From NCBI RefSeq assembly GCF_900109645.1, contig NZ_FOBG01000004.1, positions 372,001 through 436,000 of the forward strand: a stretch of DNA of 64,000 nt, given 5' to 3'. This DNA is from Duganella sp. CF402. Lineage in GTDB: Bacteria > Pseudomonadota > Gammaproteobacteria > Burkholderiales > Burkholderiaceae_D. Below, piece by piece: positions 20,440 through 28,913 of this stretch (position 1 is its first letter; every line of letters begins with the position of its first letter). Both the position numbers and the translations under genes were made by a program. The notes beneath the pieces are model-generated. The model ran no database searches. It saw only the letters and a program-made list of their open reading frames with translations, and was not told where the DNA came from.

Positions 20440-21891
20440 ATGAAAAACTTCAAATTCTCTTCCCTGTTGCTGGTGCCGTTGTTTGCCGTGCTGGCCGCGT
20501 GCGGCGGTGGCGGCGGTGGCAGCAGCACCTCCTCGGGCACGCCGACGCTGAAAAGCATCGCCATCACCATCCCGAGCAGCACCATCCCGATCGGCTCCAG
20601 CCAGACCATGACCGCCACCGGCACCTATTCGGACGGCAGCACCAAGGCGCTCGGCTCGACCACCAACCTGGTGTGGGCCACCAAGAGCGGCGGCAGCAGC
20701 GTGGCGCAGGTGTTCAGCAGCGGCAAGGTGACCGGCATCGCGGTCGGCACCGAAACCATCAACGCCACCCAGGAAGGCGTCACCGGCTCGATCGCGCTGA
20801 CCATTACCGCACCGTGGACGATGGTGTCGGCCAACGGCTACCAGACCATCGCCCGCAAGGCCGACGGCAATCTGTATTCGTGGGGCCAGAACAACTGGGG
20901 CCAGCTGGGCGACAGCAGCACCACGCCGCGCAATGCGCCGGTGCTGGTCAACGCCGGCGCCGCCACCACGGCCTGGAAAATGGTATCGATGGGCGAACAG
21001 TTCGCGGTCGGCATCCGTGCCGGCACCGCCACCACCACCTCTGCCGGCGGCACGCTGTGGGCCTGGGGCTACAACCTGAACGGCCAGCTCGGCGACGGCA
21101 CCCAGACCAACCGCTCGGTGCCGGTACAGATCGGCAAGGACACCGACTGGGCCTACGTTTCGGCCGGCAAGGGCCACGTGCTGGCGATCAAGACTTCCGG
21201 CGTGCTGTATGCGTGGGGCCGTAACTCGGAAGGCCAGCTGGGCGACGGCACCACGGTCGGCAAACTGGTGCCGACCAAGATCGGCACCGCGCTGTGGCTG
21301 ACCGTCAGCGCCGGCGGCACCCACTCGCTGGGCCTGCTGAAAGACGGTTCGCTGTACACCTGGGGCGGCAACTCGGACGGCCAGCTCGGCAATGCCTCGA
21401 CCGGCAGCAACGTCACCGCGCCGGTCAAGATCGGCACCGCCACCTACACCGCCGTGGCGGCCGGCGCCCAGCATTCGATGGCGATCGGCGCCAACGGCAC
21501 GCTGTGGGGCTGGGGCGCCAACAGCTACGGCCAGGTCGGCAACAACGCCGGCACCGGCGCCGGCATCACGGCGCCGACCCAGATCACCTCGGACAACAAC
21601 TGGGCGGTGATCGCCGCCGGCAGCCTGCACACGATGGGCGTGCGCACCGACGGCACGCTGTGGGGCTGGGGCTCCAACGCCGAAGGCCAGCTGGGCGACG
21701 GCAACGGCGATGCGCTGGCGCCGGTGCAGATCGGCACCGCCACCAACTGGGTCACGGTCACGGCCGGCATCGGCCACAGTTTCGCGCTGAAGACCGACAA
21801 CACCCTGTGGGGTTGGGGCCGCAACCAGGAAGGCCAGCTGGGCAACGGCAAGAATACGCTGTCGACCACCCCGGTCAACGTACCCAATTAA
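20440..21891 (+). CDS. RCC1-repeat lipoprotein with N-terminal Big_2 domain
   Basis: 483 residues. The lipoprotein signal ends in the lipobox LAAC, followed by a GGGGGG spacer. Residues ~40-125 form a Big_2 immunoglobulin-like domain (SIAITIPSSTIPIGSSQTMT). Seven RCC1-type blades follow, each with L[YW]xWGxNxxGQ[LV]G, e.g. LYSWGQNNWGQLG and LWGWGRNQEGQLG, enough to close a seven-bladed propeller. It is probably outer-membrane anchored and surface exposed. Partner and ligand are unknown. Confidence 0.9.
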   Translation: MKNFKFSSLLLVPLFAVLAACGGGGGGSSTSSGTPTLKSIAITIPSSTIPIGSSQTMTATGTYSDGSTKALGSTTNLVWATKSGGSSVAQVFSSGKVTGIAVGTETINATQEGVTGSIALTITAPWTMVSANGYQTIARKADGNLYSWGQNNWGQLGDSSTTPRNAPVLVNAGAATTAWKMVSMGEQFAVGIRAGTATTTSAGGTLWAWGYNLNGQLGDGTQTNRSVPVQIGKDTDWAYVSAGKGHVLAIKTSGVLYAWGRNSEGQLGDGTTVGKLVPTKIGTALWLTVSAGGTHSLGLLKDGSLYTWGGNSDGQLGNASTGSNVTAPVKIGTATYTAVAAGAQHSMAIGANGTLWGWGANSYGQVGNNAGTGAGITAPTQITSDNNWAVIAAGSLHTMGVRTDGTLWGWGSNAEGQLGDGNGDALAPVQIGTATNWVTVTAGIGHSFALKTDNTLWGWGRNQEGQLGNGKNTLSTTPVNVPN

Positions 21892-21952
21892 GATCGCCCA
21901 TTAGTTTTTTTTCCGCCACAACGGACAGGATGGCTTAGGCTACACTAGCGCC

Positions 21953-24757
21953 ATGCCTGTCCGACTCCCCGTCCTCGCCAAGCTGTGCGCCGCCGCTGCC
22001 CTGTTGCTGGTTGCGGTGCCCGGCATGGCGCTGGAAAAAGTCACCCTCCAGCTCAAGCACGCCCACCAGTTCCAGTTCGCCGGCTACTATGCCGCGCTGG
22101 AGCTCGGCTACTACAAGGACGCCGGGCTGGACGTGCGCATCCTCGAAGGCCAGGACGGCAATGCGCCCGAGCGCGACATCCTGGCCGGGCGCGCCCAGTA
22201 CGGCACCGGCGCCAGCAACCTGCTGCTGGCGCGGCTGGCTGGCAAGCCGGTGGTGGTGCTGGCGGTGGTCTTCCAGCATTCGCCGTATGCGCTGGCGATG
22301 CGCCAGACCGGCGGCGACCCCGACCTGCGGCGCCTGATCGGCAAGCGCGCCATGATCGGCTCGCTCACCGATGAATTGAGCAATGCCGACGAGTTGCTGG
22401 CCTACCTGACCAAGGAAGGGGTGCCGCCGGCCAGCTTCACGCGCGTGGCCCACAGCTTCAATCCGGAGGACCTGATCAGCGGCAAGGTGGACGCGATGGC
22501 GATCTACACCACCAACGAGCCCGATACCTTCGACCGGCTTGGCTTCCCTTACGATATCTACAGCCCGCGCGCGGTCGGCATCGATTTTTACGGCGACAAC
22601 CTGTTCACCAGCGAGCAGGAGATCGCCAACCACCCGGCGCGGGTGCGCGCCTTCCGCGCCGCCAGCCTGCGCGGCTGGCAGTGGGCCATGAGCCACCACG
22701 AGGAGGCGGCCGACCTCATCCTCAACAAGTACTCGCGCCGCGCCGACCGCCAGCATTTGCTGTACGAGGCGCGCCAGATGGTGCCGCTGGTGCAGCCGGT
22801 GCTGGTGGAAATCGGCTACATGAACCCGGATCGCTGGCAGCACATCGCCGACGTCTACAGCAGCCTCGGCATGCTGCCCAAGAATGCCGGCTTCGAGGGC
22901 TTTATGTACCGGGTCGACACCGGCCGCGCCAACCTGACCTGGCTGTACCGCGTGCTGGGCGTGGCGGCGCTGCTGCTGGTGTTGGGCGCGGCGATTCACT
23001 TCAGCCTGCTGGCGCGCGAGCGCAAGCGGGCGCTGGAAACCATCCGCAAGGGCGAGCAGCGCTTCCGCACCATGTTCGAGGCCTCGCCGCTGGGCATCGC
23101 GCTGATCGATTCGATCAGCTACGAGTACCGCGACATCAATGCGCGCTATCAGGAAATCCTCGGCCGCAGCCAGCACGAGTTGCGCGGACTGCGCTGGCTG
23201 GACGTCGGCCATCCGGACGACATCGTGCACATCAAGGCGCAGATGGCCTTGCTGAGCACGCAGCAGATCAGCAACTTCAAGGCGCTCAGCCGCCTGTTCC
23301 GGCCGGACGGCAGCGTGGCGTGGATCGATGTCTCGGTCAACGCCATCGATACCGAGGCCGGCAGCCACCCGCACCACCTGTGCATGATCGAGGATGTGAC
23401 CGCCAAGAAGCAGAGCGAGCAGCTGATCTGGCAGCAGGCCAATTTCGACGCCCTGACCCATCTGCCCAACCGGCGCATGTTCATGGACCGGCTCGGCCAC
23501 GAAATCCTGAAGAGCCAGCGCGACAAAACGCGCATCGCCGTGCTGTTCATCGACCTCGACCACTTCAAGGAAGTCAACGACACGCTGGGCCACCAGCAGG
23601 GCGACGTGCTGCTGGTGGACGCGGCGCGCCGCATCAGCGCCTGCGTGCGCAAGTCGGACACGGTGGCGCGGCTGGGCGGCGACGAGTTCACCGTCATCCT
23701 GTGCGAGCTGGAGCAGGCCGAGGATGTGGAACGCATCGCCCAGGACATCCTGCGCCGGCTGCTGCAGCCGTTCGAACTGGGGGCGGAGCAGGCGTTTGTC
23801 TCGGCCAGCATCGGCATCACCCTGTACCCGGACGATGCGATCGATATCGACAGCCTGCTCAAGCACGCCGACCAGGCCATGTACGCGGCCAAGGGCGCGG
23901 GGCGCAACCGCTACAGCTATTTCACGCCGACCCTGCAGGTGGCGGCGCTGAGCCGCATGCGCCTGACCAACGACTTGCGCGGCGCGCTCAAGGGCAACCA
24001 GTTCGAGCTGTACTTCCAGCCCATCGTGCACCTTGAGAGCGGCGCCATCCACAAGGCCGAGGCCCTGATCCGCTGGAACCATCCGCAGCGCGGCGTGGTC
24101 AGTCCGCTGGAATTCATCCCGCTGGCCGAGTCGAGCGGGCTGATCGTCGAGATCGGCGAATGGGTGTTCCGCGAAGCGGCGCGCTGGGTGCAGCAGTGGC
24201 GGCAGTGCTGCCATCCGGATTTCCAGGTCAGCCTGAACCAGTCGCCGCTGGAATTCCAGCGCGAGGGCAGCTCCGACGATAGCTGGCTGCAGCACTTGCA
24301 GGCGCTGGAATTGCCGGGCCAGTCGCTGGTGGTGGAAATCACCGAAGGCTTGCTGCTGGACGCCAGCAACGCGGTCAGCAACCGCCTGCTGCAGCTGCGC
24401 GACGCCGGCATCCAGGTGGCGCTGGATGATTTTGGCACCGGCTACTCCTCGTTGTCCTACCTGAAAAAGTTCGACATCGATTATTTGAAAATCGACCGCT
24501 CCTTCACCCGCAACCTGGCGCCCGATTCCAGCGACATGGCCTTGTCGGAGGCCATCATCGTGATGGCGCACAAGCTGGAGCTGAAGGTCATCGCCGAGGG
24601 CGTGGAAACGCCGGAACAGCGCGCGCTGCTGGCCGCCGCCGGCTGCGACTACGGCCAGGGCTACCTGTTCGCCAAACCCATGCCGGCCGCCCAGTTCGAC
24701 GCCTTCCTGCGGGATAATGCTATGCCGTCTGCAGAGTCGATAGTCAAATCCAATTGA
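21953..24757 (+). CDS. Solute-binding (NMT1/ThiY-like) + PAS + GGDEF + EAL protein
   Basis: 934 residues. Signal peptide, then a periplasmic ABC-type solute-binding domain of the NMT1/THI5 family (residues ~25-310, starting EKVTLQLKHAHQFQFAGYYA), a transmembrane helix (~334-354), a PAS domain (~370-480), a GGDEF domain with intact LGGDEF (G575 region) and an EAL domain with intact KAEALIRW (E703) and DDFGTGYSSL. Both output motifs look catalytically competent, so this one protein could make or degrade cyclic-di-GMP in response to a periplasmic thiamine-precursor-like ligand. No transporter genes are beside it. It ends 86 bases before ahpC, inside the OxyR-like site. Confidence 0.93.
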   Translation: MPVRLPVLAKLCAAAALLLVAVPGMALEKVTLQLKHAHQFQFAGYYAALELGYYKDAGLDVRILEGQDGNAPERDILAGRAQYGTGASNLLLARLAGKPVVVLAVVFQHSPYALAMRQTGGDPDLRRLIGKRAMIGSLTDELSNADELLAYLTKEGVPPASFTRVAHSFNPEDLISGKVDAMAIYTTNEPDTFDRLGFPYDIYSPRAVGIDFYGDNLFTSEQEIANHPARVRAFRAASLRGWQWAMSHHEEAADLILNKYSRRADRQHLLYEARQMVPLVQPVLVEIGYMNPDRWQHIADVYSSLGMLPKNAGFEGFMYRVDTGRANLTWLYRVLGVAALLLVLGAAIHFSLLARERKRALETIRKGEQRFRTMFEASPLGIALIDSISYEYRDINARYQEILGRSQHELRGLRWLDVGHPDDIVHIKAQMALLSTQQISNFKALSRLFRPDGSVAWIDVSVNAIDTEAGSHPHHLCMIEDVTAKKQSEQLIWQQANFDALTHLPNRRMFMDRLGHEILKSQRDKTRIAVLFIDLDHFKEVNDTLGHQQGDVLLVDAARRISACVRKSDTVARLGGDEFTVILCELEQAEDVERIAQDILRRLLQPFELGAEQAFVSASIGITLYPDDAIDIDSLLKHADQAMYAAKGAGRNRYSYFTPTLQVAALSRMRLTNDLRGALKGNQFELYFQPIVHLESGAIHKAEALIRWNHPQRGVVSPLEFIPLAESSGLIVEIGEWVFREAARWVQQWRQCCHPDFQVSLNQSPLEFQREGSSDDSWLQHLQALELPGQSLVVEITEGLLLDASNAVSNRLLQLRDAGIQVALDDFGTGYSSLSYLKKFDIDYLKIDRSFTRNLAPDSSDMALSEAIIVMAHKLELKVIAEGVETPEQRALLAAAGCDYGQGYLFAKPMPAAQFDAFLRDNAMPSAESIVKSN

Positions 24758-24776
24758 AACTATTGGAACAATCAAT
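24740..24776 (+). promoter_or_regulatory. OxyR-type operator upstream of ahpC
   Basis: Four tetrads with exact 11-base spacing: ATAG (24740), CAAT (24751), ATTG (24762), CAAT (24773). This matches the ATAG-N7-CTAT-N7-ATAG-N7-CTAT OxyR consensus at 13 of 16 positions. It abuts a possible -35 (TTGCAA, 24778-24783), the arrangement expected for OxyR activation. Confidence 0.6.
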
Positions 24777-24843
24777 TTTGCAAATAGGGTAAAAGCCCTT
24801 AAACTGGCGTCTCAATGATTCACAACCCAACGAGGAAACCACA

Positions 24844-25407
24844 ATGTCCCTGATCAATACCCAAATCAAACCATTCAAGGCCACCGCTTATCACGCAGGT
24901 AAATTCATCGACGTGAGCAACGAAACCCTGAAAGGCAAGTGGTCCGTTCTGATGTTCTACCCAGCCGACTTCACCTTCGTGTGCCCAACCGAACTGGAAG
25001 ACCTGGCCGAGCAACAACCTGAATTCGCCAAACTGGGCGTGGAAGTGTACGGCGTGTCGACCGACACCCACTTCGCGCACAAAGCATGGCACGACACCTC
25101 GGACGCGATCAAGAAAGTGAACTACCCACTGATCGGCGACCCAACCGGCACCCTGTCGCGTAACTTCGAAGTGATGATCGAAGAAGAAGGCCTGGCGCTG
25201 CGCGGCACCTTCGTCATCAATCCAGAAGGCTTCATCAAAGTGCTGGAAGTGCACGACAACGGCATCGGCCGCGACGCTTCGGAACTGCTGCGCAAAGTCA
25301 AAGCAGCTAAATACGTTGCCGAGCACCCAGGCCAAGTGTGCCCAGCGAAATGGACCGAGGGTGCAGCTACCCTGACCCCATCGCTGGACCTGGTTGGCAA
25401 GATCTAA
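24844..25407 (+). CDS. ahpC: Alkyl hydroperoxide reductase subunit C (peroxiredoxin)
   Basis: Typical 2-Cys peroxiredoxin, 187 residues, the standard AhpC length. The peroxidatic cysteine is C47 in FTFVCPTELEDL and the resolving cysteine is C166 in HPGQVCPAKW. It reduces H2O2 and organic peroxides with electrons from AhpF, encoded 105 bases downstream. An OxyR-like site precedes the gene, and a strong AACGAGGAAACCACA ribosome site leads into the ATG. Confidence 0.98.
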   Translation: MSLINTQIKPFKATAYHAGKFIDVSNETLKGKWSVLMFYPADFTFVCPTELEDLAEQQPEFAKLGVEVYGVSTDTHFAHKAWHDTSDAIKKVNYPLIGDPTGTLSRNFEVMIEEEGLALRGTFVINPEGFIKVLEVHDNGIGRDASELLRKVKAAKYVAEHPGQVCPAKWTEGAATLTPSLDLVGKI

Positions 25408-25452
25408 GTTTCAGGTCTTGAGCAACAAAGCAGCAAACAAGTAGTTACCGCG

Positions 25453-25480
25453 ATGCCGGACCGGGCGTCCGGCCCGGCAT
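25453..25480 (+). repeat. Hairpin between ahpC and ahpF
   Basis: ATGCCGG/CCGGCAT outer arms, one A-C mismatch, CCGG/CCGG inner arms and a GCGT loop. No T-run follows, so it may stabilise the ahpC end of a shared mRNA or attenuate ahpF; both are inference. Confidence 0.5.
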
Positions 25481-25512
25481 ACGCCTAAATATTTGTGAAA
25501 AGGAAGAAAATC

Positions 25513-27111
25513 ATGTTAGACGCTACCCTCAAAACCCAGCTGAAAGCCTACCTGGAAAAAGTGGTGCACCCACTGGAGCTGGTCGCCTCTCTTGATGACA
25601 GCGCCAAAGCCCGCGAGATGAAAGAACTGCTCCTCGAAATTGCCGAGTTGAGCGACAAGATCTCGCTGGTGGAGCGCACCGAAGCTGGCGTGCGTACCCC
25701 GTCGTTCAGCATCAACCGTGCAGGCTCCGATATCGGCGTGCGTTTCGCCGCCATCCCGATGGGCCACGAATTCACCTCGCTGGTGCTGGCGCTGCTGCAA
25801 GTGGGCGGCCACACCATCAAATTTGACGAAGCCGTCATCGAACAAATCCGCAATCTCGAAGGCGATTTCGAGTTCGAAACCTTCATGTCGCTGACCTGCC
25901 ACAATTGCCCGGACGTGGTGCAGGCGCTGAACGCCATGTCGGTGATCAACCCACGCATCAAAGTGACCACCATTGATGGCGGCCTGTTCGCCAAGGAAGT
26001 CGAAGAGCGCCAGATCATGGCTGTGCCGATGATGTTCCTGAACGGCCAGCACTTCGGCCAGGGCCGCACCTCGGTCGAGGAAATCCTCGCCAAGCTGGAC
26101 ACCAATGCCAGCGTGCGTGCTGCTGCTGAGCTGAGCAAGAAAGACGTGTTCGATGTGCTGGTGGTCGGCGGTGGTCCTGCCGGCGCGGCAGCGGCCATCT
26201 ACGCCGCCCGCAAAGGCATTCGCACCGGCGTGCTGGCCGACCGCTTCGGCGGCCAGGTGCTGGATACGCTGGCGATCGAGAACTTCATTTCGGTGAAAGA
26301 GACCGAAGGCCCGAAATTCGCCATCGCCCTGGAGCAGCACGTCAAGGAATACGACGTCGACATCATGAACACCCAGCGCGCCAACAAGCTGGTGCAGGTT
26401 GGCAAGCAGATTGAAGTGCAGACCGCCTCCGGCGCGGTGCTGAAAGCCAAGTCGGTGATCCTGGCGACCGGCGCCCGCTGGCGCGAAATCAACGTGCCGG
26501 GCGAGCAGGAATACCGCAACCACGGCGTGGCTTACTGCCCGCACTGCGATGGTCCGCTGTTCAAGGGCAAGCGCGTATCGGTAATTGGCGGCGGCAACTC
26601 CGGCGTGGAAGCGGCAATCGACCTGGCCGGCCTGGTGCAGCACGTGACGCTGATTGAATTCGGCGCCGAACTGCGCGCTGACGCGGTCCTGCAGCGCAAG
26701 CTGCGCAGCCTGGCCAACGTGACCGTGATTACTTCGGCGCAAACCACCGAGATCCACGGCGACGGCAAGAAAGTAAATGCGCTGAGCTACACCGACCGCA
26801 ACACCAACGTCTCGCACAAGGTGGAGCTGGAAGGCGTGTTCGTGCAGATCGGCCTGGTGCCGAACACCGAATGGCTGAAAGGCACGGTAGCCCTGTCGCG
26901 CCACGGCGAGATTGAAGTTGATGCACGCGGCCAGACCTCATTGCCGGGCGTGTTTGCCGCCGGCGACGTCACCACGGTGCCGTACAAGCAAATCATCATC
27001 GCCACCGGCGAAGGCGCGAAAGCGGCGCTGTCCGCCTTCGACCACCTGATCCGTTCGGATGACACCGAAGTGGTGGAGGAAGCCGCCGTTAAGCAAGCGC
27101 TGACTGCGTAA
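25513..27111 (+). CDS. ahpF: Alkyl hydroperoxide reductase subunit F
   Basis: 532-residue flavoprotein disulfide reductase. The N-terminal thioredoxin-like pair is C129/C132 (LTCHNCPDVV), the FAD motif is VVGGGPAGAAAAIYAARKG near residue 217, and the catalytic C342/C345 pair is in AYCPHCDGPLF. The NAD motif SVIGGGNSGVEAAIDLAG follows. It recycles AhpC with NADH. ATG 25513 is chosen, with AGGAAG upstream, over an in-frame start at 25495. A perfect terminator follows the stop. Confidence 0.98.
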   Translation: MLDATLKTQLKAYLEKVVHPLELVASLDDSAKAREMKELLLEIAELSDKISLVERTEAGVRTPSFSINRAGSDIGVRFAAIPMGHEFTSLVLALLQVGGHTIKFDEAVIEQIRNLEGDFEFETFMSLTCHNCPDVVQALNAMSVINPRIKVTTIDGGLFAKEVEERQIMAVPMMFLNGQHFGQGRTSVEEILAKLDTNASVRAAAELSKKDVFDVLVVGGGPAGAAAAIYAARKGIRTGVLADRFGGQVLDTLAIENFISVKETEGPKFAIALEQHVKEYDVDIMNTQRANKLVQVGKQIEVQTASGAVLKAKSVILATGARWREINVPGEQEYRNHGVAYCPHCDGPLFKGKRVSVIGGGNSGVEAAIDLAGLVQHVTLIEFGAELRADAVLQRKLRSLANVTVITSAQTTEIHGDGKKVNALSYTDRNTNVSHKVELEGVFVQIGLVPNTEWLKGTVALSRHGEIEVDARGQTSLPGVFAAGDVTTVPYKQIIIATGEGAKAALSAFDHLIRSDDTEVVEEAAVKQALTA

Positions 27112-27130
27112 GCGACCCAGCCTCCCGCCC

Positions 27131-27166
27131 AAGCCCAAAAGTTGGCAACAACTTTTGGGCTTTTTT
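27131..27166 (+). terminator. Intrinsic terminator of ahpCF
   Basis: A perfect 14-bp stem (27131-27144 with 27149-27162), GCAA tetraloop and T-run. It insulates ahpF from the hipBA module. Confidence 0.93.
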
Positions 27167-27281
27167 ATTTCGGAATTACGGAAATAATTGAGTATCTGTT
27201 GCGCTCAATGGAAAATATCGGAAAATCAGAAATTAGTCATATATACTGATTGAAGGATAAAAATTTCCGAAAGTCCGAAAT
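27167..27281. promoter_or_regulatory. Three-site operator array of hipBA
   Basis: A 19-base element occurs three times, starting at 27167, 27215 and 27263, exactly 48 bases apart. Sites 1 and 3 are inverted relative to each other and agree at 17 of 19 positions; site 2 agrees with site 1 at 14 of 19. Each contains CGGAa repeated after 8 bases. Site 2 covers the expected -35 of a TATACT -10 (27242-27247), and site 3 covers the hipB start codon. Between sites 1 and 2 there is also ATTGAG-N11-CTCAAT (27187-27209). Repressor binding by HipB is inferred. Confidence 0.6.
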
Positions 27282-27564
27282 GATTGAGTTGACCAACGCC
27301 ATGCTCCCTGTGATTCAAATGGTGAGGGATACCGCTGATATTGGGCGGCAGGTACGCGCCCATCGCAAAAAGCAAGGGTTAAGGATCGATGATGCTGCGG
27401 CGTTAAATGGCGTCTCTGTCGACCTACTGTCGCGTCTTGAGAATGGTGCTGGCGGTGTGCGCACCGATAAGTTGCTTGCGGTGTTAGATGGATTGGGACT
27501 GGCGCTGATCATTGCGCCTAAAGATCATGACTTCCTCAAAAATCTCCCTCGAGACAATGTATGA
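27280..27564 (+). CDS. hipB: HipB-like antitoxin / XRE-family repressor
   Basis: 94 residues. The helix-turn-helix runs through IGRQVRAHRKKQGLRIDDAA, then ALNGVSVDLLSRLENG, a HipB/Xre pattern, with C-terminal LLAVLDGLGLALIIAP. It should bind HipA and repress the operon. The start is uncertain: ATG 27280 (used), TTG 27250 or ATG 27301. Base composition is visibly poorer in GC than the neighbours. The stop overlaps the hipA start by 4 bases. Confidence 0.88.
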   Translation: MIELTNAMLPVIQMVRDTADIGRQVRAHRKKQGLRIDDAAALNGVSVDLLSRLENGAGGVRTDKLLAVLDGLGLALIIAPKDHDFLKNLPRDNV

Positions 27565-28910
27565 CTCAGTCCGCTTACTTGCTGAGCCTGTGGATGGGCA
27601 AGCGTCTGATTGCAGACATTGAATATTTGCCTGCAGAGGAAAAATGGTCGCTGCGCTACACCGATGATTGGCGATCGGACCCGGACGCTTTTCCGCTATC
27701 GCCAGCGATGTCTATGGACAAGGACATACCTTCCACTACGGTACGGCGCTTTCTTGAGAATTTACTGCCAGAAGGCCAGGCGCTGGATATCGTCGCATCG
27801 AGCCAGGGCGTCGCAAAGAGTAATGTTTTTGGCTTGATCCGCGCTTTGGGAGCGGAAACCACGGGTGCCTGCCGCTTCTTGCCACAAGGGGCAGATGGCA
27901 CCGCCGAACAGGCAGTGAATGATCGGCGACAGATTTCAATTGAGGAACTGGATCAGCGCATATCCGAGCGCGACAAACGTCCTTTGATTGAATGGGACGG
28001 CAAAATGCGCATGTCGGTGGCAGGCTATCAAGACAAGCTGCTGGTGTATTTCGACGGTAAGCCCGAAGACGGTGCGCGGATGTATCTTCCGGATTTCCCG
28101 CTCGCCTCAACGCACATACTGAAACCACAGCCTACCGAGGTGCGCTTGCCTTTCATGGTGGCCAACGAACATTTCTGCATGACCCTTGCCAGGGAGATGG
28201 GGCTGCCGGCCGCGCAAGTGGCAATTCTTCGCACGCCACGACCTGTGCTGGTGATCACCCGATTTGACAGGGCCATTGTGCCGGGGGCAGAAATCCCGGT
28301 GGTGCGCAAACATATCATTGATGCTTGCCAGGCAGCCGATATGCCCGTGAATTTTAAATACGAGCGCAATGTCGGGAATAAGGGAGATGCGGCGCTCTAT
28401 CGGGAAGGCGTTGGTTTTCCCGTGCTGTTTGGCCTGTTGGAATTCGGCTATCGTAAAGCAGTCGATAAGTTGGCGATGCTGCGCTGGGCCTTGTTCCAGC
28501 TGGTGATCGGCAATAGCGATGCACATGGAAAGAACTTTTCGTTTTTCGTGCATCGCGCCGGCTTGCAAGCGGCGCCTTGGTATGACCTGGTGAGCGTGGT
28601 GCCATACCCGCAGTTTTCGCATGAGCTGGCAATGGCATTTGGCGACCAGTTCCATTTGGACCAGGTCAGGGCGTTCGACTTGGCGGACTTTGCCCAGTCG
28701 TGTGCGATTGATCGCCAATTGCTGCTGCGCGAATGCAGGCGCTTGCGCGATGGTGTACGAAAGCATGCGTTGGCATTGGCGACAGTCGATCTCTACCAGG
28801 ATGGCGAACGCGAATTGACACGTGCGATTGCGGAATTCGCTCTCGCGCAGTCGGAGCGTTTATGCGACAGCGCGCAGGACGCCATCGGCATTGCTGACGA
28901 TATGCTGTAA
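27561..28910 (+). CDS. hipA: HipA family serine/threonine kinase toxin
   Basis: 449 residues, normal HipA length. The N-terminal HipA-1 domain is followed by the P-loop-like MSVAGYQDK (S152 corresponds to the autophosphorylated serine of E. coli HipA), the HILKP lysine motif, the catalytic loop GNSDAHGKNF (D320, N325) and YDLVSV (D342). All key residues are present, so it is probably active. E. coli HipA phosphorylates glutamyl-tRNA synthetase; the target here is unknown. It ends 3 bases from the convergent AI-2E-family gene. The module looks inserted between ahpF and that gene. Confidence 0.92.
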   Translation: MTQSAYLLSLWMGKRLIADIEYLPAEEKWSLRYTDDWRSDPDAFPLSPAMSMDKDIPSTTVRRFLENLLPEGQALDIVASSQGVAKSNVFGLIRALGAETTGACRFLPQGADGTAEQAVNDRRQISIEELDQRISERDKRPLIEWDGKMRMSVAGYQDKLLVYFDGKPEDGARMYLPDFPLASTHILKPQPTEVRLPFMVANEHFCMTLAREMGLPAAQVAILRTPRPVLVITRFDRAIVPGAEIPVVRKHIIDACQAADMPVNFKYERNVGNKGDAALYREGVGFPVLFGLLEFGYRKAVDKLAMLRWALFQLVIGNSDAHGKNFSFFVHRAGLQAAPWYDLVSVVPYPQFSHELAMAFGDQFHLDQVRAFDLADFAQSCAIDRQLLLRECRRLRDGVRKHALALATVDLYQDGERELTRAIAEFALAQSERLCDSAQDAIGIADDML

Positions 28911-28913
28911 ATC

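Noticed and set aside
27187..27209. ATTGAG-N11-CTCAAT palindrome as the main hipB operator
   Set aside because: It occurs once, while the 19-base element occurs three times in phase; kept only as a secondary candidate within the array.
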